Positions 1-6,736 of a DNA stretch of 8,270 nucleotides are shown piece after piece. Numbering within the stretch: the first letter of the stretch is position 1; each line of letters begins with the position of its first letter. Source of the DNA: JBOHWJ01 sp050736615 (lineage in GTDB: Bacteria; Desulfobacterota; Binatia; Binatales; Binataceae); NCBI GenBank assembly GCA_050736615.1, contig JBOHWL010000171.1:1-8270 (forward strand), given 5' to 3'. The notes below the pieces were generated by a model, which ran no database searches, was not told the DNA's origin, and saw only the letters and a list, made by a program, of their open reading frames with translations. Both the position numbers and the translations under genes were made by a program.

Positions 1-252
1 CCCACGCCCGCTCATACCTGTCAGAATCTCCGCCTCGCTGGCCTCCAACTGCGGAAACGACAGCACGTCGGTCGCCTGATCCTTGCCTCTAAACTCCCGA
101 TTAAACGCCCGCATCGCGTCATCATCGACCATCACCAGCGACAATTCGCAATGAGCCAAGCCAGTCAATTCGAGCAGTCGCCCCGCCTCACTGGCAAGCT
201 TTTCACTCCGCATCCGCGCTCGGGATGTATCCCATCTTAACTCGACCGGCAC
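1..252 (-). CDS. ybeY: Endoribonuclease YbeY, N-terminal part (truncated by window edge)
   Basis: YbeY is a zinc-dependent endoribonuclease for 16S rRNA 3'-end maturation and 70S ribosome quality control in the cytoplasm. The 84 visible codons read through without a stop and give the family pattern: LSLVMVDDDAMRAFN followed by FRGKDQATDVLSFP, which matches the usual 'L(N)xxYRGKDxxTDVLSFP' block. The catalytic HGxLHLxGYDH zinc motif lies beyond position 1 and cannot be seen. The start is taken as GTG at 252-250 (MPVELRWDT), 4 bp after the phoH stop. The first in-frame ATG (213-211) would remove the short N-terminal beta strand. No strong ribosome binding site is visible, so translational coupling to phoH is likely. 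The phoH-ybeY order is the common bacterial arrangement and supports both calls. Identity is confident; the exact start is moderate. Confidence 0.9.
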   Translation of the reverse strand, partial: MPVELRWDTSRARMRSEKLASEAGRLLELTGLAHCELSLVMVDDDAMRAFNREFRGKDQATDVLSFPQLEASEAEILTGMSGRG

Positions 253-256
253 GGGG

Positions 257-1318
<1,062 letters not shown>

Positions 1319-1366
1319 CTGCAGCTTATCGTAACGTGATTGGCCTTGCGGTTAAAGCCCGTCACA

Positions 1367-1620
1367 GTCAAGAATCTCGACGCAGCCCGCGGACTCAAAT
1401 TCTTGAACGCGACTCGCGGACCCGCATTCGTAAACGCAGCTCCGTGGGGCGGACGAGTCCGCGAGTCTTCGGCCAAGATTAAAGACTCGCTTGCTCGCGA
1501 AACCTTCGGCTTCGCTAATGCGCTCGGCTCCACTTCGTTCCGCCTGGCGTGCTGGCCGCAGCCGTGAACGGCCTCGGCTAGCGAACTTCTGCACAATGGG
1601 GAATCTGTCATTCCGGGAGT
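1367..1620. repeat. Degenerate repeat remnants with internal hairpins
   Basis: A mosaic of pieces related to the dispersed element. TTGAACGCGACTCGCGGAC at about 1403-1421 resembles the element's interior (TTGAACGCACCTCGCGGAC in the 1641-1790 copy). GACTCGCGGAC has its inverted partner GTCCGCGAGTC about 45 bp further on. TCAAGAAT (1368-1375) is inverted at 1399-1406. An isolated TGTCATTCCG end lies at 1606-1615. TGCACAATGGGGAATC just before it shares parts with the outer arms near 8023-8040. The boundaries are approximate; it may be a decayed copy or several nested ones. Confidence 0.45.
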
Positions 1621-1640
1621 GTGTGAATTTTTTGTTTCTC

Positions 1641-1790
1641 TGTCATTCCGAGCACAGCGAGGAATCCCGGATCCTTCTGCTTTTCCTGTGTTTTTTCTGG
1701 ATTCTTCACTTATTTTTGAACGCACCTCGCGGACTCGTTTGCTCGCTTCGCCCGCGGCTACGCTGGCGGCAGACTCCGTTCAGAATGACA
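1641..1790 (+). repeat. Dispersed inverted-repeat (MITE-like) element, copy A
   Basis: A 150 bp element with inverted ends: TGTCATTCCG at 1641-1650 and CAGAATGACA at 1781-1790, matching with one mismatch. The left part reads GAGCACAGCGAGGAATCCCG and the right part contains CACCTCGCGGACTCGTTTGC and GACTCCGTTC. The same order of blocks recurs inverted at 8048-8186 and, more diverged, at 4623-4784. It encodes no protein. An internal arm (GAGGAATCC against GGATTCTTC) can fold. It lies 46 bp beyond the alaS stop. I see no convincing target-site duplication. Such TGTCATTCCGAGC... repeats are known from many bacterial genomes and often create spurious ORFs; the mobilising enzyme is not visible here. 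Confidence 0.8.
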
Positions 1791-1804
1791 AAAACTCACA
1801 GATT

Positions 1805-1824
1805 CCGAGCGCCAGAGCGCGCGG
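1805..1824 (-). terminator. GC-rich hairpin after alaS, possible terminator
   Basis: Read on the minus strand, 12 bp after the alaS stop, the sequence forms a hairpin of CCG plus GCGC paired with GCGC plus CGG, with one C/T mismatch and a TCTG loop. Five T residues follow at 1794-1790, about 10 nt after the stem, which is further than in a textbook intrinsic terminator. It could end or stabilise the alaS transcript. The element starting at 1790 adds further structure. Confidence 0.35.
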
Positions 1825-1836
1825 CGGAATATACCT

Positions 1837-4497
1837 TCACGCGATCAGCGCGGCGACGCGCTCGAGCGCCTCTTCCAGACGAGCCGCGTCATGCCCGCCC
1901 GCTTGCGCGAAATCAGGGCGTCCACCGCCGCTGCCGCCGACCATCGGCGCGATTTGCTTGATGATGTCGCCGGCCTTGATCCTTTTGGTCAAATCCGGCG
2001 TTACCGCGACCAGCAAGGCGGCTTTGTTGTCCCCCAGGTCCGACCCCAGCGCGACCACCGCCGAGCCGTATTTTTGCCGGAGGCGGTCGGCCATTTCTCT
2101 GAGCATGCGCGCGTCAACGCCTGCAAGTTTGCGCGTCACGACCTTAATCCCGCCGGTCTCACGAACCTTTTCGGCATCCTCGCCCGCGGCAGCCGCGCCA
2201 CTGACCAATTTCCGCTCGAGTGCGCGCAGCTTTTTTTCCAGTTCCTTTTCACGCGCGAGCAGTCGTTCGAGCCGCTCCAGCGCGGCATCGTCACGCGCCC
2301 CCAAATGGCCGCCGATCTCGTCGAGAATCCGTTCACGCCGGCGGATTGCTTCAAGCGCCCCTTGCCCGGTCATCGCTTCTATCCGGCGCACTCCAGCGGC
2401 AACGCCGGATTCCGTCTCCAGCTTGAACAGGCCGACATCGCCGGTCCGTTCGACATGAGTGCCGCCGCATAGCTCGACCGAGAAATCGCCCATCCGCACC
2501 ACGCGCACGCGATCACCGTACTTGTCGCCGAAAAAGGCTAGCGCGCCAGTCTTGAGCGCGTCGTCGTAGCCCATTTCCTCGACCGTCACGCCGGCGTTCT
2601 CGCGAATGCGCGCGTTGATTTCCTCTTCGATCGTGAGCAGGTCGGCTTCCCCGACCGGTCCGCGATGGGCAAAGTCGAAACGCAGCCGTTCCGGCGCGAC
2701 GAGCGAGCCCGCCTGATGCACGTCACCGCCGAGGATTTCACGCAAGGCGTAATGCAGAATGTGGGTCGCGGAATGGTTGAGCATCGCCGCGTCGCGCCGT
2801 TGGCGATCCACGCGCAAACGCACATGTGCGCGATGCAAAAAATCGGCGCGATCGCCGCGTAATATCCTGCCGATATGGAGAATCGTACCGTCAGCTTTTT
2901 TCGTATCTTGTACTTCGAAGATCGCGCCTGACTCTGCCTCGATCACACCACGATCACCAATTTGTCCGCCGCTCTCAGCGTAAAAGGGCGTCTCGGCTGT
3001 TACCAGCGTGATGCTGTTGTTGTCGTTACTTCGTGCGGCGACGATTTCGGATTCGGAATCATAGCGATGTTCGCCGATGAAGCGTGACGAAATACCGGAA
3101 CCCAGCGCAATTTCCGGCGCTCCTGTTTCATCCTTGCGCGCGGCGCGCGCCCGCTCACGCTGCTCCTCCATCAGGCGGTCGAACTCGGGAACGTCCACTT
3201 CAATGCCATCGTCGCGAAGGACGTCCTGCGTCAGGTCCAGCGGAAATCCATAGGTGTCGTAGAGTTTGAATGCGCCCTCACCGGACAAGATGCGATCGCC
3301 ACGATCAAGCAGACGCTGGCGTTCCGCTTCGATGAGTTCCAGTCCGAAATCCAAAGCCTGATTAAAATGCTGTTCCTCGACGCTGACAACTTCACCAGTA
3401 GAAACCGCCGGACTCTTGCTGAGTTGCGGATATGCACCCCCCATCGCTTGAATCACGCCTTGCTGTACCGCGACGAGAAATGTCCGGTGAATACCGAGAT
3501 ACCGACCGTGGCGAGCCGCACGTCGGATCAGGCGGCGCAGAACATATTCACGATCGGTATTGCCGGGTCTTAGGCCGTCCGCAATCAAAAAGCTGATCGC
3601 ACGCGCATGATCCGCGATAGCCCGAAAGGAAATATCGGTACTCGCGGAGGCACCGTAGGACGCGCCGTTGCCATATTCTTTCGATACGCGCTCAATGCTC
3701 GCGATTATTTTTTGAAAAACGTCGATGTCGTAATTCCCCAGCAGTTTGCCAGTCTCGAAGCTTTGCATTACCGACGCGACGCGTTCGAGCCCCGTGCCGG
3801 TATCGACGTGCTTCATTGGCAGCGGCGTAAGCTTGCCAGCCGCGTCGCGGTTGTACTGGATAAAGACCAGATTGCCGAGCTCAATAAAACGCGCGCAGCC
3901 CTCAACGTTGACGCCGCATTCGCCCGGATGCGCGCAGTGCTTCGCCGCCTCGGCTCCGCGATCGATATGAATTTCGGAACACGGCCCGCATGGGCCGGTC
4001 TCGCCCATCTCCCAAAAATTATCCTTGTTGCCGAAGCGCAAAATCCGTTCGCGCGGAAGGGCCTTGAGCTTCAACCACGCTTGTTCGGCTTCGTCATCAT
4101 CCGTATAGACGGTCGCCCACAACCGTTCCTGGGGAATCTCCCAGACCCTGGTTATCAGCTCCCAATGGAACGCGATGGCTTCCGCCTTGTAGTAGTCGCC
4201 GAACGACCAATTCCCGAGCATCTCGAAAAACGTATGGTGATAACTGTCGCGGCCGACCGCTTCGAGATCATTATGCTTGCCCGAGATGCGCAGGCATTTC
4301 TGGCAATCGGCGACCCGCGCTGATGTCGGCGTGCGCACACCGAGGAAATAATCCTTGAACGGCACCATCCCGGCGTTGGTGAAGAGCAAGCTCGGGTCGC
4401 CCCTCGGAATCAACGACGCGGAGGGGACAATCAGATGGCCCCGCTCGCGGAAAAATTTGAGGAACGTACTTCTTATCTCGTCCGTGGTCCAGCGCAT
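1837..4497 (-). CDS. alaS: Alanine--tRNA ligase (AlaRS)
   Basis: Charges tRNA-Ala with alanine and clears mischarged Ser/Gly in the cytoplasm. At 886 residues it is full length. The catalytic domain starts at the N-terminus (RSTFLKFFRERGH, SLLFTNAGM, then RDSYHHTFFEMLGNWSFGDYYK, motif 2 region). Motif 3 is GLRPGNTDREYVLRRLIRR (308-326). The editing domain has its four zinc ligands: H575 and H579 in NHSATH, C677 and H681 in CGGTH. Residues about 735-765 form a coiled coil (ALERLERLLAREKELEKKL), followed by a C-Ala/DHHA1 domain with GGSGGGRPDFAQAGG (854-868). The region after GPCGPCSEIH carries additional Cys and His residues (C188, H190, C194, C201) that E. coli AlaRS lacks; similar inserts occur in other lineages and may bind metal. 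The ATG at 4497 begins the canonical MRWTTDEIRSTFL. No strong ribosome binding site is visible. It stops with TGA, showing that UGA is a stop codon here. Confidence 0.98.
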   Translation of the reverse strand: MRWTTDEIRSTFLKFFRERGHLIVPSASLIPRGDPSLLFTNAGMVPFKDYFLGVRTPTSARVADCQKCLRISGKHNDLEAVGRDSYHHTFFEMLGNWSFGDYYKAEAIAFHWELITRVWEIPQERLWATVYTDDDEAEQAWLKLKALPRERILRFGNKDNFWEMGETGPCGPCSEIHIDRGAEAAKHCAHPGECGVNVEGCARFIELGNLVFIQYNRDAAGKLTPLPMKHVDTGTGLERVASVMQSFETGKLLGNYDIDVFQKIIASIERVSKEYGNGASYGASASTDISFRAIADHARAISFLIADGLRPGNTDREYVLRRLIRRAARHGRYLGIHRTFLVAVQQGVIQAMGGAYPQLSKSPAVSTGEVVSVEEQHFNQALDFGLELIEAERQRLLDRGDRILSGEGAFKLYDTYGFPLDLTQDVLRDDGIEVDVPEFDRLMEEQRERARAARKDETGAPEIALGSGISSRFIGEHRYDSESEIVAARSNDNNSITLVTAETPFYAESGGQIGDRGVIEAESGAIFEVQDTKKADGTILHIGRILRGDRADFLHRAHVRLRVDRQRRDAAMLNHSATHILHYALREILGGDVHQAGSLVAPERLRFDFAHRGPVGEADLLTIEEEINARIRENAGVTVEEMGYDDALKTGALAFFGDKYGDRVRVVRMGDFSVELCGGTHVERTGDVGLFKLETESGVAAGVRRIEAMTGQGALEAIRRRERILDEIGGHLGARDDAALERLERLLAREKELEKKLRALERKLVSGAAAAGEDAEKVRETGGIKVVTRKLAGVDARMLREMADRLRQKYGSAVVALGSDLGDNKAALLVAVTPDLTKRIKAGDIIKQIAPMVGGSGGGRPDFAQAGGHDAARLEEALERVAALIA

Positions 4498-4542
4498 ACA
4501 CGAACTATCTTAGCCCATGCCGCGCGGCCTGCGCTATTTCGC

Positions 4543-4563
4543 AAAAAGGCCATAGCTTGGCCT
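4543..4563 (-). terminator. Terminator-like hairpin 45 bp ahead of alaS
   Basis: On the minus strand AGGCCA pairs with TGGCCT (6 bp, loop AGCTA), and the stem runs directly into a T tract (five T including the last paired base). This is a compact intrinsic-terminator shape. It could end the transcript arriving from the epoxide hydrolase/OsmC genes, or act as an attenuator in the alaS leader, because it lies only about 45 bp ahead of the alaS start. The stem is short, so its strength is uncertain. Confidence 0.45.
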
Positions 4564-4622
4564 GGTGAGATTAGCGGTTAAGTCAATTTATTCGCCGATC
4601 GGGAACTCCGCGCGAGTTAATT

Positions 4623-4784
4623 TGCCATTCTGAATGGAGTCCGCCATTAGCGTATCCGCAGGCGGAGCGAGCACACCAGGCGGAGCGAACGAGTCGGCGA
4701 GTCGCGTTCAGGGCGACGAGTAAGTGCGTTTCAGGAGTGAAGAATCCGGATCCGGGATTCTTCTGCTATCGCCTCAGAATGACA
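4623..4784 (-). repeat. Dispersed inverted-repeat (MITE-like) element, copy C (diverged)
   Basis: A 162 bp element in the opposite orientation to copy A. Its ends are TGCCATTCTGA (4623-4633) and TCAGAATGACA (4774-4784). Inside are GGAGTCCGCC near the left end and a strong hairpin, GAAGAATCC (4739-4747) paired with GGATTCTTC (4755-4763) around a GGATCCG loop. It is the most diverged of the three copies, with an extra repeated GGCGGAGCGA segment. It lies 66 bp beyond the TAG of the OsmC-family gene and encodes nothing recognisable. Confidence 0.7.
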
Positions 4785-4850
4785 AGACTGCCCGCGCGGT
4801 TGTTCCTAGTTCAAGGTGCGCATGGCGTACGCAAAAGCGATAAGGGCGCG

Positions 4851-5294
4851 CTATTCCGCGACGACTTTGACTTCGACTACGGTATTGGGGGTCGCGACCG
4901 CGACCGATCCATACAGGGGTCAATAGTGCTTGTACGTCTCGACCATCTCGTGCGCTTGCGCCTCACTTACCCCGGCCATCACGAACTCCATCCGCGCGCT
5001 CTGAAAGACGGCCGGCCCTTCGTGCGGCGCTTCGGTGTCGATCACACCATCCATCGTGACCTCGACACGCGTGAGCGGCGCCTTGGAATGGTGCGCCAGC
5101 CGCTCCATCATCAAAGTCGCGCAACCTGTTATACCGGCGAGAAAAAGCTCGCCCGCACCGGGTGCGTCGCCGGGCCCGCCATGGCCGGCACTGTCGTCAA
5201 TCACGAGCTGATTGTGACGGGCGTTCCAGATATGGCGGCCGGGAATGCCGGTGCTGACGGTTTTGACGCTGGGCTTGATATAGCGATCGGCCAT
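4851..5294 (-). CDS. OsmC-family peroxidase-like protein, probable selenoprotein (in-frame UGA = Sec125)
   Basis: OsmC/Ohr proteins reduce organic hydroperoxides with two redox cysteines. The first is present as C58 in FLAGITGCATLMMERLA. The second belongs to a conserved Cys-Pro motif at the start of the C-terminal helix-strand segment. Here the frame reads METYKHY-like sequence (VETYKHY) to a TGA at 4922-4920, then continues PLYGSVAVATPNTVVEVKV to a TAG at 4853-4851. The TGA occupies the cysteine position, 67 residues after C58, close to the spacing in E. coli OsmC (Cys59/Cys125). A SECIS-like hairpin follows immediately. Read as selenocysteine, the product is 147 residues, normal for OsmC; stopping at TGA would give 124 residues without the second redox residue and last strands. 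The start is ATG at 5294 with GGAGG 5 nt upstream. Nonsense mutation, sequencing error or a truncated functional protein remain alternatives. Sec-containing OsmC-like proteins have, to my recollection, been reported in metagenomic selenoproteome surveys. Confidence 0.85.
4882..4914 (-). promoter_or_regulatory. Putative bacterial SECIS element after the in-frame UGA (4922-4920)
   Basis: Starting 6 nt after the UGA, the mRNA can fold into a two-part stem-loop. The upper stem is GGUCGC (4905-4900) with GCGACC (4895-4890), perfectly paired, closing a GGUC loop whose first nucleotide is 21 nt after the UGA. The lower stem is GUAUGG (4914-4909) with CC and AUAC (4888-4887 and 4885-4882, one bulged A), separated by a small internal loop. 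Bacterial SECIS elements need an apical loop about 16-37 nt after the UGA with a G among its first two bases for SelB binding; this one has both Gs. GC-rich sequence forms hairpins easily, so the evidence is strong mainly in combination with the protein frame. Confidence 0.7.
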
Positions 5295-5299
5295 AAGAA

Positions 5300-5304
5300 C
5301 CTCC
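5300..5304 (-). promoter_or_regulatory. Ribosome binding site of the OsmC-family gene
   Basis: GGAGG on the minus strand, 5 nt before ATG at 5294-5292. It favours this ATG over the in-frame GTG at 5306, which overlaps the GGAGG itself. Confidence 0.75.
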
Positions 5305-5405
5305 ACGGACGGCGAATTCGTAACGCCGTAGAACCATCACTATAGAACTACCGCTTGTGCCCGTCTGATTGCCACTCGCTATCCGCGCAGGTAACGGCGC
5401 GAAAC

Positions 5406-5657
5406 TCATTTCGGATGGATCAATTCGGGAGCCTGATCCGGCGAAATCAGATGTCCCTCGGCATCATACGTGCCGCTCGGCTTCACATAGCCGAGCAGAT
5501 GCCCGCTGGAATCGTAGATATTTTCCAGCTTCTGATTACCGAAATGGTATTGCTTAACATTTTCAACCACGTGGCCGTGGCTGTCGTGAATCAATCCGGT
5601 CTGAATCCGGGGCGGCTTCATCTGGCACAGCAGCGCCAGCGCGACGATCGCCATCAC
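5406..5657 (-). CDS. Small exported-looking protein with three D-x-x-G-H repeats
   Basis: 83 residues, function not recognised. The N-terminus is a short hydrophobic run (MMAIVALALLC) followed by QMKPPR, suggesting export or membrane attachment. C11 resembles a lipoprotein cysteine but Leu at -1 does not fit the usual lipobox. The rest is hydrophilic with a recurring motif: HDSHGHV (24-30), YDSSGHL (48-54) and YDAEGHL (64-70). This recalls single units of YD/RHS-type repeats (YDxxGRL), though it is far too short for an RHS protein. It starts at GTG 5657, with GGAG 11 nt upstream (5672-5669), or ATG 5654. It lies 33 bp after the epoxide hydrolase and 111 bp before the OsmC-family gene, all on one strand, so cotranscription is plausible. 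It ends at TGA with no conserved-looking extension. Real gene: moderately likely. Confidence 0.6.
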   Translation of the reverse strand: MMAIVALALLCQMKPPRIQTGLIHDSHGHVVENVKQYHFGNQKLENIYDSSGHLLGYVKPSGTYDAEGHLISPDQAPELIHPK

Positions 5658-5690
5658 GATCGGAATCGCTCCGCTATAATGCGCATCACT

Positions 5691-6605
5691 CTAACTGACA
5701 CCCAGGAACTCGCGCAGGTATTGGTTGACCACGTTGGGCCTTTCCTGCTGCACCCAATGGCCCGAATCGGGTACGTATTTGATCTCGAACGGTCCGCTGA
5801 ACAGCTCCTGCATCCCATACGTCATTTCCTTGCCCAAGGCCACATCGCGCTCGCCCCAAATCAACAGAGTCGGCGCCGCGATGCGACGGCGCATCCAATG
5901 GTCGGGCGGCGGTGTCCGCATCAGATCGCGCCGGCGCAGCGCGCGATAATAATTGAGCGCGGCGGTGGCCGAATAAGGACGTTCGAAGGCTTTACGAAAA
6001 TGCGCCAGGTCGTCGTCACTGAAGGCCCGTTTGTTCACCGCCGTTGAACGAATCGCGCGCCCGACCAGCGCCGCCCCATTGGCCCGCAACATCGCGTCGG
6101 CGAGGTACGGCACCTGGAAGAAAACCATGTACCAACTGCGCAACATTTGGCGTGGATTGCGGCGCAGTTCCAAAAGAAAGCGCGCCGGATGCGGGCAGTT
6201 GAGCACGCACAAGCGCTCAACCAGCTCCGGCCGCATCAGCGCCGTCGCCCATGCCACCGCACCGCCCCAATCATGGCCCACGATCATCGCACGCTCGCGT
6301 CCCAGCACCTGGACCAGACCGGCCACATCCTCGACCAGCTTTTCAATCGTGTAATTGGCCACAGCACGGGGCGCGTCGGTGCCGCCGTAACCCCGCATGT
6401 CCGGCGCCGCGCATTCGAAACTACCGCATAGCGCGCGGATCTGATGCCGCCACGAGTACCAGCATTCGGGGAATCCGTGCAGCATCACGACCAGCGGACC
6501 CGCGCCCGCACGCGCCACTTGCATATTGAGTCCGTTGGGCAGAAGCAGCCGTTCGAAGCGCCATGGCTCCGCGACCGTGTCCCGGTCATTGCCCTGGTCC
6601 GCCAT
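5691..6605 (-). CDS. Epoxide hydrolase, alpha/beta-hydrolase fold
   Basis: Cytoplasmic-type enzyme expected to open epoxides to vicinal diols through an aspartyl-ester intermediate. It has 304 residues counted from ATG 6605, a normal length. The oxyanion-hole motif is HGFPE (43-47). The nucleophile is D112 in GHDWGG (110-115). The lid carries the two ring-activating tyrosines expected of epoxide hydrolases: Y159 in SWYMVFFQVP and Y219/Y220 in LNYYRA. The acid is D254 in WGERDVAL and the base H283 in SGHWVQQERP. The HDWGG context and two lid tyrosines favour epoxide hydrolase over the related haloalkane or fluoroacetate dehalogenases; the substrate cannot be told. No signal peptide. ATG 6605 is preferred over GTG 6608 because GGAGG lies 5 nt upstream of the ATG. 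It is divergent from the Rieske oxygenase and followed by the small and OsmC-family genes, which may form one transcript. It ends with TAG. Confidence 0.92.
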   Translation of the reverse strand: MADQGNDRDTVAEPWRFERLLLPNGLNMQVARAGAGPLVVMLHGFPECWYSWRHQIRALCGSFECAAPDMRGYGGTDAPRAVANYTIEKLVEDVAGLVQVLGRERAMIVGHDWGGAVAWATALMRPELVERLCVLNCPHPARFLLELRRNPRQMLRSWYMVFFQVPYLADAMLRANGAALVGRAIRSTAVNKRAFSDDDLAHFRKAFERPYSATAALNYYRALRRRDLMRTPPPDHWMRRRIAAPTLLIWGERDVALGKEMTYGMQELFSGPFEIKYVPDSGHWVQQERPNVVNQYLREFLGVS

Positions 6606-6736
6606 CACGTCCTCCGCAATGAGTTATGATCCCCACTGATTTGCGTTTCCACGCGCGGCGATCTTAGTTTTTATTGAATCGCATATTAGCGCGGGATTCG
6701 AACTCGCGTTGCCGGGCGCGATGGAGTGGAGCGGCC
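6606..6736. promoter_or_regulatory. Divergent intergenic region between epoxide hydrolase and Rieske oxygenase
   Basis: 131 bp that must hold the promoters of both divergent genes or a shared control region. Visible sites are GGAGG at 6615-6611 (minus strand, for the hydrolase) and GGAG at 6727-6730 (plus strand, for the oxygenase, 6 nt before its ATG). An AT-rich core lies at about 6663-6690. I see no convincing -35/-10 pair or clear operator palindrome, and no regulator gene nearby. Confidence 0.5.

Larger units (their letters stand above)
1319..1836. other. Repeat-filled intergenic region between alaS and phoH
   Basis: This 518 bp stretch separates the alaS stop from the phoH start, both on the minus strand. 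I find no convincing gene. Frames that stay open here translate the repeat sequence (peptides such as SERSEESR- or FRAQRGIP-like) and do not resemble proteins. It holds one well-formed inverted-repeat element (1641-1790), an isolated extra end motif (TGTCATTCCG at 1606-1615), degenerate related sequence (about 1367-1620) and a GC-rich hairpin just after alaS. The phoH promoter must lie somewhere here, but no clear -35/-10 pair stands out. Confidence 0.7.
4498..4850. other. Intergenic region upstream of alaS, holding a repeat and a hairpin
   Basis: This 353 bp stretch lies between the end of the OsmC-family gene (4851) and the alaS start, both on the minus strand. It contains repeat copy C (4623-4784) and a terminator-like hairpin (4543-4563). 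A TTGACT box reads on the minus strand at 4586-4581, but no convincing -10 box lies 16-18 nt behind it, so I do not call a promoter. No T-box signature is seen ahead of alaS, and no gene. Confidence 0.6.

Noticed and set aside
1367..1790. CRISPR array suggested by clustered repeats
   Set aside because: Repeats are irregular in length and spacing, are inverted rather than direct, and recur far away in intergenic gaps; no cas genes are present.
1619..2458. Plus-strand open frame of 279 codons (SFRAQRGIP-like start, Ser/Arg-rich)
   Set aside because: It begins in repeat copy A and continues antisense to alaS; composition is typical of an antisense frame in GC-rich DNA.
3607..4323. Plus-strand 238-codon open frame
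   Set aside because: It lies wholly antisense to the well-supported alaS gene and has no recognisable motif.
4920..5306. OsmC-family gene as a simple 124-128 residue protein ending at TGA
   Set aside because: It would lack the second redox residue and final strands that are encoded intact immediately after the TGA; the recoded reading explains both the frame and the hairpin.
6690..6725. GGGATTCGAACTCGCG, which looks like a reversed tRNA T-arm
   Set aside because: The T-stem has a mismatch and no acceptor, D or anticodon arms can be built around it, so it is not a tRNA; at most a chance match or tiny remnant.
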